Origin: Uliginosibacterium aquaticum
Lineage (GTDB): Bacteria; Pseudomonadota; Gammaproteobacteria; Burkholderiales; Rhodocyclaceae
Direction of reading: 5' to 3'
Assembly (NCBI RefSeq): GCF_012972705.2
Contig: NZ_JABCSC020000006.1
Location: forward strand, 88,097 to 152,096
DNA: 64,000 nucleotides
The notes under the pieces were generated by a model, which was given only the letters and a program-made list of their open reading frames with translations, was not told where the DNA came from and did no database searches. Position numbers and translations under genes: made by a program. Below are positions 25,063 to 33,296 of the stretch, piece by piece (the stretch's first letter is position 1; every line of letters starts with the position of its first letter).

Positions 25063-25734
25063 TTACTGGGCGGGGCGCCAGGCGCCGCTCTCGACGCCGC
25101 GCACGAGATTGTTCACCGCTTCGCGGATGGCCAGATCCAGCACCTTGCCGTTGAGGGTCGAGTCGTAGCTGGCGGTGCCGCCGAAGCCGACCACCTCGCG
25201 GTTGGACAGGCTGTACTCGCCAGCGCCCTGCACCGAATAGACCACTTCAGAAGTCAGCACGTTGACCACGTTCAGATTCACCTTGGCGTAGGCCACCTGC
25301 TCACGGCCACGGCCCAGGATGCCGAAGAGCTGCATATCGCCGACTTCCTTGCGGCCGAACTCGCTGACGTCGCCCGTCACCACGTAATCGGCACCCTTGA
25401 GGCTCTGCGTCTGCTTGTTGATATGGGCTTCCTGAGCGATTTCCTTCATGTTGTCGCGATCCAGCACGACGAAGCGGCCAGTCTGCTGCAGATGGGTGAT
25501 CAGGATGGTCTTGGCCTGGCCGCCGAGGCGGTCGACGTTGTCGGAGAACACGCCGCGCAGATAGCTCGAACGGTTGTCGAACTTGCCGACCGACAGCGGG
25601 CTGCGTGCGCCGGCATAGGGCTGGTTGGCGGTTTCGACCTTGGCTACGGCCAGGCTGCGGGAGGATTCGGTAGCGCAGCCGGCCAGCGTGCACAGGGCGG
25701 CCAGCAGCAGCGGGAAGAAGGAAAATTTTGTCAT
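25063..25734 (-). CDS. CsgG-like lipoprotein
   Basis: A 223-residue lipoprotein with lipobox LAGC after MTKFSFFPLLLAALCT. The CsgG-like core includes VGKFDNRSS, TGRFVVLDRDNMKEIAQE, GADYVVTGDVSEFGRKEVG and AYAKVNLNVVNVLTSEVVYS. It lacks neighbouring csgA/B/E/F genes, so curli secretion is unlikely. It heads the operon with DUF4810 and DUF799 lipoproteins, a trio I know from other proteobacteria, possibly an envelope-stress or cell-wall related assembly. The start has GAGGA 9 nt upstream. Confidence 0.87.
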   Translation of the reverse strand: MTKFSFFPLLLAALCTLAGCATESSRSLAVAKVETANQPYAGARSPLSVGKFDNRSSYLRGVFSDNVDRLGGQAKTILITHLQQTGRFVVLDRDNMKEIAQEAHINKQTQSLKGADYVVTGDVSEFGRKEVGDMQLFGILGRGREQVAYAKVNLNVVNVLTSEVVYSVQGAGEYSLSNREVVGFGGTASYDSTLNGKVLDLAIREAVNNLVRGVESGAWRPAQ

Positions 25735-25917
25735 ATTCGGGTCCTCGACAAGGGGGGCGCCGGCATCGGCAGGCCGCGCGGAGCCCCGCAGCATACCTGA
25801 TCGCTATGCCAAGCCCGGCATACGGTGCCTGACGGCAAGCTGACCATCGGTGAAGTCCTGCGTAGAGAGGCGAGCGGAAGCTGCTAGAAAGAGGGATCTG
25901 CCCCCAAGGAAGTTTTC

Positions 25918-26994
25918 ATGCCCGCCAGCCCGCCTGTCTCCGATCTCGATGAAGACCGCCTGTTGCAGACCCTGCATGAGGAGCAGCGCCGCATCGGCTT
26001 GCGCCTGCGTCCGGTCAGCGTCGTTTTCAATGTCGGCTTTGCCTTGCTGTTTGCGATCCTGCAGATCTGGCCGCTCGCCGCCAGCTACCTGGCCGGCAGC
26101 CTGTACTACCTGTGGGTGTTCCGGGCAACCAATGCGCCTGGCTACCGGCCTAACCGGCTGGTGCTGTGGATATGGCTGGTGATTTTCGCCCAGGCCTTGC
26201 TGGCGGTGCTGTTGCTGGGTCCCGGGGCTGGCTTCCAGCTGTACCTGGTAGGCACCCTGCTGCCGAGTTTTTCCAGCCTGAGCCGGCCGCTCTCGCACAA
26301 GCTCTTCCAGGGCGCGGTGATCGTTGCTTTCTTCCTGCTCTGCGACACCTGGCTGGCGAGCGAGACTCCGCTCTACGCGCTGACCCCCAGGCTGACTGCC
26401 ATCCTGCGCCACTTCAACATTCTCGGCTTCTGCGCCATCCTGGCCTGGATCGCGCACGCCCATGCGCTTTCCGCACATGAGGCCGAGCAGGTGCTGCAGC
26501 GGATCGCCAGCAGCGATCCACTCACCGGCCTTTTCAACCGCCGCGCCATCACCGAACTCGCCGAACGCGAGATCGCCCGCAGCCAGCGCACCCACCAGCC
26601 GCTGTCGCTGATCCTGTGCGACATCGATCATTTCAAGCGCATCAATGACAGCCACGGTCACGCTGCCGGGGACCATGTGCTGCAGACGGTGGCCAACCTG
26701 CTCCAGGCGACCGTACGCGAGTACGACTGCGTGGCTCGCTGGGGCGGCGAGGAGTTCCTGATCCTGTTGCCGGATGCGACGGCAGCAGGGGCCACCGCGA
26801 TCGCCGAACGCCTGCGTGCAGCAGTTGAGGCGTGTGTGATCAGTTTTGAAGACCAGGCGATCCCGGTCACCCTGACCCTCGGCGTGAGCCTTCTGGACCC
26901 GCAGGAAAACTGGCATGCCGCCGTCAACCGGGCCGACGAAGCGCTGTATCGCGGCAAGACCGGCGGACGCAATCGCGTCGAAACTGGCGTATAG
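25918..26994 (+). CDS. Membrane-bound diguanylate cyclase
   Basis: A 358-residue protein. Residues about 30-180 hold five or six hydrophobic helices, forming an integral membrane sensor. A short linker leads to a GGDEF domain: DPLTGLFNRRAI, CDIDHFKRINDSHGH and GGEEF. An REYD I-site lies five residues before GGEEF, so the enzyme is probably active and product-inhibited. The start at 25918 has AAGGAAG. It is divergent from the CsgG-like gene. What the membrane part senses is unknown. Confidence 0.93.
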   Translation: MPASPPVSDLDEDRLLQTLHEEQRRIGLRLRPVSVVFNVGFALLFAILQIWPLAASYLAGSLYYLWVFRATNAPGYRPNRLVLWIWLVIFAQALLAVLLLGPGAGFQLYLVGTLLPSFSSLSRPLSHKLFQGAVIVAFFLLCDTWLASETPLYALTPRLTAILRHFNILGFCAILAWIAHAHALSAHEAEQVLQRIASSDPLTGLFNRRAITELAEREIARSQRTHQPLSLILCDIDHFKRINDSHGHAAGDHVLQTVANLLQATVREYDCVARWGGEEFLILLPDATAAGATAIAERLRAAVEACVISFEDQAIPVTLTLGVSLLDPQENWHAAVNRADEALYRGKTGGRNRVETGV

Positions 26995-27035
26995 ATGCAT
27001 CGGTTCCGTGCATAGAAGCCCTGCCTTGACGGACA

Positions 27036-27054
27036 ATGGCGGTTGTTTCGCCAT
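27036..27054. promoter_or_regulatory. Inverted repeat ATGGCG-N7-CGCCAT upstream of the trans-sulfuration gene
   Basis: Perfect 6-bp arms, 18 bp before the start codon at 27073 and just after a TTGACG (27026-27031) that could be a -35 box. It may be an operator or a leader hairpin. No matching regulator gene is adjacent. Confidence 0.35.
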
Positions 27055-27072
27055 GTTGAACGAGGTTTCCAG

Positions 27073-28311
27073 ATGAAGGCCAAGGGTTTCACCACCGCCA
27101 TCCTCCACAGTGATCGCGCCGGCGGTATCGAGCATGGCTCACTGCACAAGCCGGTGCACAACTCGATCACTTTCGAGCATGCCAGCGCCGCCGATATTGC
27201 CGCCGTGTTCCAGGGCAAGCAGGCCGGCTTCACTTACGGTCGTCAGATCAACCCGACCGTGGTGGCGTTGGAGAAGAAACTCAGCCTGATGGAAGACGGG
27301 CTCGCCACCTGTTGCTTCGCCACCGGCATGGCGGCCATCAGCGCCACCTTCCTGGCGCTGCTGAAGGCGGGAGATCATCTGGTGTCGAGCGCATTCCTGT
27401 TCGGCAACACCAACAGTGTCTTCAATACCTTCAAGAACTTTGGCATCGAGGTCACTTTCGTCGATGCCACCGATGCGCAGAATGTTGAGGCCGCACTGCA
27501 GCCGAACACCCGCGCAGTCTTTGTTGAGACCATTGCCAACCCCTGTACCCAGATCGCCGATCTGGCCGCCATCGGCCAGCTCTGTACGGCGCGCGGCCTG
27601 CTCTACGTGGTCGACAACACCATGACTTCGCCATGGAACTTCCGCCCCAAGGCGGTGGGTGCGCATCTGGTGATCAATTCACTGTCGAAATACATCTGCG
27701 GCCATGGCAACGCTTTGGGCGGTTCGGTGACCGAGACCGGCCTGTTCGACTGGAGCCGCTTCCCCAACCTGATCGAAGGCTACAAGACCGGCGCGGCCAG
27801 CAACTGGGGCCTCACCCAGATCAAGAAGAAGGGCCTGCGTGACATGGGCGCCACGCTGGCGCCTGAAGCCGCGCACCACATCGCCATCGGCGCCGAAACC
27901 CTGCCTCTGCGCCAGCAGCGTGCGGCTGACAACGCCGCCCGGCTCGCCGCCTGGTTTGCCGCGCAACCGGCGATTGCCAGGGTTTTCCATCCGAGCCTGG
28001 CGAGTCATCCGCAGCACGCGCGCGCCCGCGAACTGTTCCGCAACTTCGGTGGCCTGATGGCCATCGAGCTGAAGCCGGAAGTGGATTGCTTCAAGTTCCT
28101 CGATGCGCTGGAGCTGGCCGTGCTGGCCAGCAATCTGGGTGACAACCGCACGCTGGTGATTCCGGTGGCGCACACCATCTACGCCGAGATGGGGCCGGTG
28201 CGCCGTGCCGAGATGGGGATTGCTGACGGTACGGTGCGCATCTCGGTCGGTATCGAGGACGCCGACGATCTCATTGCCGACTTCGAGCAGGCGCTGGCCA
28301 AGGCCGGTTGA
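27073..28311 (+). CDS. Cys/Met metabolism PLP-dependent enzyme (cystathionine gamma-synthase family)
   Basis: A 412-residue fold-type I PLP enzyme. The Schiff-base lysine is in NSLSKYICGHGNALGG. TYGRQINPTVVALEKKLSLM and FATGMAAISATFLALL are typical of trans-sulfuration enzymes, and LYVVDNTMTSPWNF binds the cofactor. C-terminal VRISVGIEDADDLIADFEQAL is the family end. The reaction could be cystathionine gamma-synthase, O-acylhomoserine sulfhydrylase or methionine gamma-lyase. The start at 27073 has GAGG upstream; no methionine gene is adjacent. Confidence 0.88.
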   Translation: MKAKGFTTAILHSDRAGGIEHGSLHKPVHNSITFEHASAADIAAVFQGKQAGFTYGRQINPTVVALEKKLSLMEDGLATCCFATGMAAISATFLALLKAGDHLVSSAFLFGNTNSVFNTFKNFGIEVTFVDATDAQNVEAALQPNTRAVFVETIANPCTQIADLAAIGQLCTARGLLYVVDNTMTSPWNFRPKAVGAHLVINSLSKYICGHGNALGGSVTETGLFDWSRFPNLIEGYKTGAASNWGLTQIKKKGLRDMGATLAPEAAHHIAIGAETLPLRQQRAADNAARLAAWFAAQPAIARVFHPSLASHPQHARARELFRNFGGLMAIELKPEVDCFKFLDALELAVLASNLGDNRTLVIPVAHTIYAEMGPVRRAEMGIADGTVRISVGIEDADDLIADFEQALAKAG

Positions 28312-28424
28312 TTGTCCGCGCGGGCCGGTTCCGGCCGGACCGCAGCGCAATCTGTGTCTGACAGCGTGCGGCGAGGGGGCCTGCTGGTTTCGGTTGCCGC
28401 CCCCGTGCTTGGCCGGCGAGGGCT

Positions 28425-28862
28425 TCAGGCAGGCATGCTGCAGGGGGCGGGCGGAGGCGTTGGCCGGCAATGCGCTTTGTGCTCCGTTTCCGCAAACACT
28501 TCCTGGGCGGCGAACAGGCCATTCAACGCAGCCGGAAAGCCGGCGTAGACGCTCATCATCATGATGGTCTCAATGATCTGCTCGCGGCTGCAGCCGACAT
28601 TGAGTGCCGCGTGGATATGCACCTTGAGTTGCGGTTTTGCATTGCCGAGCGCCGTCAGGGCTGCGACTACACCTATCTCGCGAGACTTCAGATCGAGGCC
28701 GGGGCGGCTGTAGATATCGCCAAAGGCAAAGGACACCAGCAGGCGGGCGAAATCCGGCGCGATGTCCTGAAGTGCGGCGATCACCTTCTCGCCGGCCTGA
28801 CCATCAACTTCGGCGAGTTTTGCGAGGCCGTTCTGGAAGCGGGTTTCTTCGTGATTCAGCAT
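28425..28862 (-). CDS. Carboxymuconolactone decarboxylase-family protein (AhpD-like)
   Basis: A 145-residue helical protein. The core RPGLDLKSREIGVVAALTALG and QLKVHIHAALNVGCSREQIIETIM is the CMD pattern, with a conserved His and one Cys in NVGCSRE; a CxxC is lacking, so peroxidase activity of AhpD type is doubtful. The last 15 residues (HCRPTPPPAPCSMPA) look like an unconserved tail. The start at 28862 has GGAG. It overlaps the 3' end of the MerR gene by 59 nt, so the pair forms one transcript. Confidence 0.85.
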   Translation of the reverse strand: MLNHEETRFQNGLAKLAEVDGQAGEKVIAALQDIAPDFARLLVSFAFGDIYSRPGLDLKSREIGVVAALTALGNAKPQLKVHIHAALNVGCSREQIIETIMMMSVYAGFPAALNGLFAAQEVFAETEHKAHCRPTPPPAPCSMPA

Positions 28863-29259
28863 GTTTGATCTCCGTGTTTGCTGCATTCATGGAGATGCGC
28901 AGGGCGTCGTGATACCCGTCCACCTTGTCGGCCAGAAACCCTGCCAGAGCCTGCAGGCGGGCGATCTCCTGGCGGACGTGAGCAAGCTGAGCTTCCATCA
29001 TCGCGCAGCGTTCGGCCTGCGTGCTGCTGCCTTCTCGTCGTAATCCGGCGTAGCGCAGCATTTCGGTGATGGACATGCCGGTTTGACGCAGGCGCATCAG
29101 GAAGCGCAGCCAGTCCAGATCTGCTGCCGTGTAGCGTCGTCGCCCGCCGGCATCCCGCGCTACGTTCTGGATCAGGCCGATCCGCTCGTAGTAGCGCAGG
29201 GTGTGGGGGCTCAGACCGGTGCTCGCGGCGAGCTGCTGAATGCTGAGTTGCGTATCCAT
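28804..29259 (-). CDS. MerR-family transcriptional regulator
   Basis: A 151-residue regulator. The N-terminal winged helix is SIQQLAASTGLSPHTLRYYE followed by RIGLIQNVARDAGGRRRY, the MerR signature. A long dimerisation coiled coil follows (AQLAHVRQEIARLQALAGFL). It has no Cys pair or Cys-rich tail for metal, so an organic or redox cue is more likely. It probably controls its own promoter (dyad at 29276-29291) and the overlapping CMD gene. The last about 20 residues lie in the overlap with the CMD start. Confidence 0.9.
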   Translation of the reverse strand: MDTQLSIQQLAASTGLSPHTLRYYERIGLIQNVARDAGGRRRYTAADLDWLRFLMRLRQTGMSITEMLRYAGLRREGSSTQAERCAMMEAQLAHVRQEIARLQALAGFLADKVDGYHDALRISMNAANTEIKHAESRRNPLPERPRKTRRS

Positions 29260-29275
29260 GGCGGCATTCTCGAAG

Positions 29276-29297
29276 TTTGAGTGCACTCGAAGTCAAG
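29276..29297 (-). promoter_or_regulatory. MerR-type promoter dyad
   Basis: On the minus strand, TTGACT leads into a dyad centred on GAGTGCACTC (29279-29288). MerR-family promoters carry such a palindrome inside an overlong 19-20 bp spacer. It lies 17 bp before the MerR start codon, fitting self-regulation. Confidence 0.6.
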
Positions 29298-29341
29298 CAC
29301 GCCGTGGCGTTTGATGACAAGCCTGCCAACTTCAGACCGGT

Positions 29342-29617
29342 CTATCTGAGATACGAGCGTAGTGCGGCAACGACCTGCTCGACATCCTGCGTGCGTTCTT
29401 CGGGCGTGGCGTCCGGGTTGCCCAGATGCTCGCGGATGTGGCCTTCCAGCACCTGATTCATCAGCCCGGCCACCGCACCGCGCACGGCGGCGATCTGCTG
29501 CAGCACGGCAGCACAGTCACCACCTTCGTCAAGCGTGGTCTCCAGCGAGCGCAACTGGCCCTGGATGCGGCGCACGCGGGTCAGCAGGGGTTTGCGATCA
29601 CGGATGGTATGGGCCAT
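29342..29617 (-). CDS. dmeR: RcnR/CsoR-family metal-sensing repressor (DmeR-like)
   Basis: A 91-residue all-helical DNA-binding protein of the CsoR/RcnR/FrmR family. The ligand set of E. coli RcnR is reproduced at the same numbering: His3, Cys35, His60 and His64. FrmR-type formaldehyde sensors have Glu at 64, so Co/Ni sensing is favoured. The start MAHTIRDRK at 29617 gives that numbering; the open frame continues upstream through the operator and is not used. It is divergent from a CDF exporter. The name dmeR is by analogy with dmeRF pairs. Confidence 0.88.
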   Translation of the reverse strand: MAHTIRDRKPLLTRVRRIQGQLRSLETTLDEGGDCAAVLQQIAAVRGAVAGLMNQVLEGHIREHLGNPDATPEERTQDVEQVVAALRSYLR

Positions 29618-29634
29618 GGCAGGTCTCGGGTTTA

Positions 29635-29649
29635 TACTGGGGGGGAGTA
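29635..29649. promoter_or_regulatory. RcnR-type operator TACT-G7-AGTA
   Basis: TACTGGGGGGGAGTA matches the TACT-G6-N-AGTA consensus of RcnR-class repressors, where the G-tract gives A-form-like DNA. It sits in the 54-bp gap between the divergent repressor (start 29617) and exporter (start 29672), so one site can control both. Confidence 0.85.
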
Positions 29650-29671
29650 TATACACCGAGCACAAACAATC

Positions 29672-30610
29672 ATGCAATCGCGCCCTTCCGCTCATCACTG
29701 CCTGCAAGCTGGCCAGTTCGACGCCGGCAATCCGCTCGCCGAGCGCAAGACGCGCTGGGCCGTGATCCTCACTGTGCTGATGATGGTCGCTGAGATCTTT
29801 GGCGGCTGGTATTTCAATTCAATGGCGCTGCTGGCGGATGGCTGGCACATGAGCTCGCATGCGCTGGCCCTGGGGCTGTCGCTACTGGCGTATGCGCTGG
29901 CCCGGCGCTACGCGGCTGATGCGCGTTTCAGCTTCGGAGCCTGGAAGTTCGAAGTGCTCGGTGGTTACACCAGTGCCCTGTGCCTGATCGGTGTGGCCGG
30001 CCTGATGCTGTTTCAGTCGGTGGAGCGCCTGCTTGCACCGCAGGCCATCCATTACGATCAGGCGATCGCGATCGCGCTGCTCGGTCTGCTGATCAATCTG
30101 GTCTGTGCCTGGCTGCTGCGGGACGACCATAGCCATCACCACCATGATCACGGCCATGCGCACGACCACGATCACCATCACGACCTGAACCTGCGCGCGG
30201 CTTATCTGCATGTGCTGGCCGATGCAGCCACCTCGGTGCTGGCGATCCTGGCCCTGTTTGGTGGCAAGCTGTGGGGCGCTGCCTGGCTGGATCCGGTGAT
30301 GGGGATTGCCGGTGCTTTGCTGGTGGCGCGCTGGTCGGTTGGCCTGCTGCAGCAGACCGGACGCGTGCTGCTCGATGCGGAGATGGATGTGCCGGTGGTG
30401 GAAGAGATCCGTGAAGTGATCGCGGCCAGCCCAGTGCCGGCCACGATCCGCGATCTGCACGTGTGGCGCGTGGGCAAGGGCAGCTATGCCGTCATTCTGA
30501 GCCTGAGCGTTGCGGAGCCGGTGAGTGCGGAGTACTTCCGCGCCCAGCTGGCGATCCATGAAGAGCTGGTACATATCACCGTCGAGCTGCTGCCGCCGTC
30601 CACCGTGTAA
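29672..30610 (+). CDS. dmeF: Cation diffusion facilitator, DmeF-like Co/Ni exporter
   Basis: A 312-residue CDF transporter with six predicted helices. TM2 carries ADGWHMSSHALAL (H59, H63). TM5 carries HVLADAATS (H180, D184), the metal sites of the family. A His-rich loop between TM4 and TM5 (residues 153-170, mostly His and Asp) suits a metal buffer. The C-terminal domain has TIRDLHVWRVG. The neighbouring RcnR-like repressor and operator suggest Co(II)/Ni(II) export by proton antiport, but Zn cannot be excluded. The start is at 29672, close after the operator. Confidence 0.88.
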   Translation: MQSRPSAHHCLQAGQFDAGNPLAERKTRWAVILTVLMMVAEIFGGWYFNSMALLADGWHMSSHALALGLSLLAYALARRYAADARFSFGAWKFEVLGGYTSALCLIGVAGLMLFQSVERLLAPQAIHYDQAIAIALLGLLINLVCAWLLRDDHSHHHHDHGHAHDHDHHHDLNLRAAYLHVLADAATSVLAILALFGGKLWGAAWLDPVMGIAGALLVARWSVGLLQQTGRVLLDAEMDVPVVEEIREVIAASPVPATIRDLHVWRVGKGSYAVILSLSVAEPVSAEYFRAQLAIHEELVHITVELLPPSTV

Positions 30611-30615
30611 TCCGT

Positions 30616-30633
30616 TTGTCATCCTGCGGTAAT
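30616..30633 (+). promoter_or_regulatory. Candidate Pho box upstream of the phytase
   Basis: TTGTCAT-N4-CGGTAAT has the 7-4-7 layout of a PhoB box (CTGTCAT-N4-CTGTCAT), matching 11 of 14 positions. It lies 45 bp before the phytase start, just after dmeF. Phosphate control of a phytase makes sense, but the second half is imperfect. Confidence 0.35.
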
Positions 30634-30677
30634 CCGCCGGCAGCAGACTGCGGGCCTTTCTACGAGGCCCGAAGTCC

Positions 30678-32207
30678 ATGAAATATTCCCTTGCGGCAGG
30701 ATCCTGCCTGCTGCTCGCCTGTCTGCTGACCGCTTGCGGTGGTGCCGGCTCCAGCGAGTCAGCCACGCCCTCCTCTTCTTCCAGCGCAACCAGCAGCCTT
30801 GCTTCTTCCGCTGCCAGCGTCAGCAGCAGCGCCTCAAGCGCCAGTGCGGCGAGCAGTGCAGGGGCTTCGTCGGCTTCCAGTTACAGCGTGGCCGCGCTGA
30901 GCTTTGATCTGGAAACCGAAAACATGGCTGCCGCGAGCGGTGATGTCGATGATCCTGCAATCTGGGTACATGCCACGGATCGCAGCAAGAGCCTGGTGGT
31001 GGCCGCAGTCAAGGATGGTGGCCTGAGGGTTTATGACCTGCAAGGCCAGGTGGTGCAGAGCATCGCTGCCAGCATCCTGGTGCATGACACGGCCGGCAAG
31101 AGCCGCTTCAACAATGTCGACGTGGTCTATGGCTTCAAGCTGGCCAACGGCACGACGGTTGATCTCGCGGTGGCCAGCGATCGTGGCCAGGATCTGATCC
31201 GGGTCTGGAAGATTGATGGCGACAGCGCCGCTCCGCTTACCGACATCACTTCGGCCACGCCTTTGCGCCTGTTCCCGCTGGTGCCGGCGACCGGCAGCGA
31301 GGCGGACAGCAGCAAGGATGTGTCGATCAAGGTTTCCAAGCAGAACACGGGGTATGGTCTGACCCACTGGAGCGACAGCGCGAGTGGCAAGCACTATGTG
31401 CTGGTGAATCAGCGCAAGCAGGCGCGGGTGCAGCAGTTCGAGCTGGTGGCCGAGGTGGGCGGTACGGTCAACGTGGCAGCCGTGAGCGGACGTGACTGGC
31501 GCTTCCCCTATACCTACAAGGGTCAGAGCCTGCTGGAAGCGAGCGACACTGATGCCTCGCGCGACTGGAGTCCGCAGTTTGAAGGCATGGTGGTGGATCA
31601 GCGCAACGGCATTCTCTACGCCGGCCAGGAAGACGTGGGCATCTGGCGCATCAATCTGAAGACCGGCGAGAAACTCGACAGCACGGCGCCTTTCTACGAG
31701 ACCCGCGGCAGCGGCGTGGCGAGCTATGTGGACGGGACCAGCAGCGTCAAACACAGCTTCTTCAACCCGGAGAGCCGCATCTCGCGCGATCTTGAAGGCC
31801 TCAGCATCTACTACGGCCCGGACGGCGGTGGCTATCTGATCGCCTCCAGCCAGGGCGGCGCGCATGGCACCGGCGCAACCCTGGCCGATGCGCCGTATGA
31901 CGACAGCTTCGTGGTTCTCACGCTCGACGGCAGCAAGACGCCGGTCTTCAAGGGCGGCTTCCGCATCAGCAAGGGCGCGGCCGGGCAGGCAGATGGGGTG
32001 CAGGAGTGTGATGGCGCGGACGTGATCGCGCTGCAGCTGCCGGGCTATCCCTATGGCGTGTTCATCAGCCAGGACGGCTATAACGACGACCTGGACAATC
32101 TGAGCGATGTGACTCACCAGACCAACCTGAAGTACACCTCCTGGGAAAAGATCGCCACCGCGCTCGGGCTGGCCAAATACGACAGCTTCGATCCGCGCAA
32201 ATTCTGA
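30678..32207 (+). CDS. Beta-propeller phytase lipoprotein with Ser-rich linker
   Basis: A 509-residue surface or periplasmic lipoprotein; lipobox LLTAC (C20). Residues 22-69 are a linker made mostly of Ser and Ala. The catalytic part is a beta-propeller phytase: DDPAIWVH (from D91), RFNNVDVVYGF, YGLTHW, GQEDVGIWRI, ISRDLEGLSIYYG and VQECDGADVI, rich in the Asp/Glu that bind Ca. These enzymes release phosphate from Ca-phytate. The start has GAGG 12 nt upstream. A TonB receptor, often adjacent to such phytases, is not present. Confidence 0.9.
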   Translation: MKYSLAAGSCLLLACLLTACGGAGSSESATPSSSSSATSSLASSAASVSSSASSASAASSAGASSASSYSVAALSFDLETENMAAASGDVDDPAIWVHATDRSKSLVVAAVKDGGLRVYDLQGQVVQSIAASILVHDTAGKSRFNNVDVVYGFKLANGTTVDLAVASDRGQDLIRVWKIDGDSAAPLTDITSATPLRLFPLVPATGSEADSSKDVSIKVSKQNTGYGLTHWSDSASGKHYVLVNQRKQARVQQFELVAEVGGTVNVAAVSGRDWRFPYTYKGQSLLEASDTDASRDWSPQFEGMVVDQRNGILYAGQEDVGIWRINLKTGEKLDSTAPFYETRGSGVASYVDGTSSVKHSFFNPESRISRDLEGLSIYYGPDGGGYLIASSQGGAHGTGATLADAPYDDSFVVLTLDGSKTPVFKGGFRISKGAAGQADGVQECDGADVIALQLPGYPYGVFISQDGYNDDLDNLSDVTHQTNLKYTSWEKIATALGLAKYDSFDPRKF

Positions 32208-32312
32208 GCATGTGAGCGCCGGCCCGCTGGCCGGGCGGGCGCTCAGGCGGGTTTCTGAGAGGGCGGCTGGGCGCGTTAAACTCGGGGTTTCCCCTGAATT
32301 ACCCGCTGCCCG

Positions 32313-33296
32313 ATGTTCGCTTTGCTTCGACGTTTTGGCCTGGATGGCTTCATCCTTGCCCTGCTGGCTTCTGCATTGTTTGCCGCCGTGTGGCCGGAGC
32401 TTGGCCGCAGCGGCGGTCTGCTCCATCTGGACTGGTATGCCAGCTGGGGGGTGGCCGTCGTTTTCCTGCTCTACGGTCTGGGCCTGTCGCCAGCGCGGAT
32501 GCGCGCAGGCTTGCTCAACTGGCGCCTGCACTGCGTGGTGCAGGGCGCTACCTTCATCCTCTTTCCGCTGCTGGGCCTGCTGCTCGATGCCACGCTCGGC
32601 AGCCTGTTTGCTGCGCCGCTAGCGCTGGGCCTGTTCTACCTGTGCGCCCTGCCCTCCACCGTGTCGTCATCGGTGACGATGACTTCCATTGCCCATGGCA
32701 ATGTGCCGGGCGCGATCTTCAATGCCAGCCTCTCCAGCCTGATCGGCGTTTTCATCACGCCCTTGTGGGTGAATGCCTATCTGCAGACCCAGGGCGCTGG
32801 CCTGCCGCTCGGGCCGGTGATCGGCAAGATCGTGCTGATGGTAGTTGTGCCCATCGTGCTCGGCCAGTTGCTGCGCCCCCTGCTGCTGCGCCAGCTGGAG
32901 CGGGCCGCTCCCGTCACGCGCTGGCTCGATCGCGCCACCATCGTGGCGATCGTGGCCAATTCCTTCGCGGATTCGGTGCATGAGGGCGTGTGGGCGCAGC
33001 AAGGCATCCTGACCCTGCTGGCGATCGCAGCCATCGCGGTCGTCCTGTTCTGGGGCGTGATGGGCCTTCTGGCGCTGTTGTGCGACCGGCTCGGTTTTTC
33101 GCGTGAGGACCGTATCGCAGCCCAGTTCTGCGGCTCCAAGAAATCGCTTGCGGCCGGGGTGCCGATGGCTGGCATCATGTTCGCCGGCAATCCGGCTTTG
33201 GGCCTGATCATTGCACCGATCATGATCTTCCACCTGTTGCAGCTGGTGATGGTCAGTGTGCTGGCGCGGCGCTGGGGCCAGCAGCACAGCGGCTGA
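32313..33296 (+). CDS. Bile acid:sodium symporter-type transporter (BASS, YfeH-like)
   Basis: A 327-residue inner-membrane protein with about ten helices. The landmarks CALPSTVSSSVTMTSIAHGN and FCGSKKSLAAGVPMAG are the two crossover regions of the YfeH-like branch of the BASS superfamily. Substrate is unknown; homologues carry organic anions with sodium. The gene ends exactly where the convergent CorA-like gene ends (33296/33297). A terminator between the two was not seen. Confidence 0.87.
   Translation: MFALLRRFGLDGFILALLASALFAAVWPELGRSGGLLHLDWYASWGVAVVFLLYGLGLSPARMRAGLLNWRLHCVVQGATFILFPLLGLLLDATLGSLFAAPLALGLFYLCALPSTVSSSVTMTSIAHGNVPGAIFNASLSSLIGVFITPLWVNAYLQTQGAGLPLGPVIGKIVLMVVVPIVLGQLLRPLLLRQLERAAPVTRWLDRATIVAIVANSFADSVHEGVWAQQGILTLLAIAAIAVVLFWGVMGLLALLCDRLGFSREDRIAAQFCGSKKSLAAGVPMAGIMFAGNPALGLIIAPIMIFHLLQLVMVSVLARRWGQQHSG

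Noticed and set aside
28323..28336. GGCCGG-TT-CCGGCC palindrome after the trans-sulfuration gene
   Set aside because: No T-run follows, and GC-rich palindromes this short are expected by chance here.
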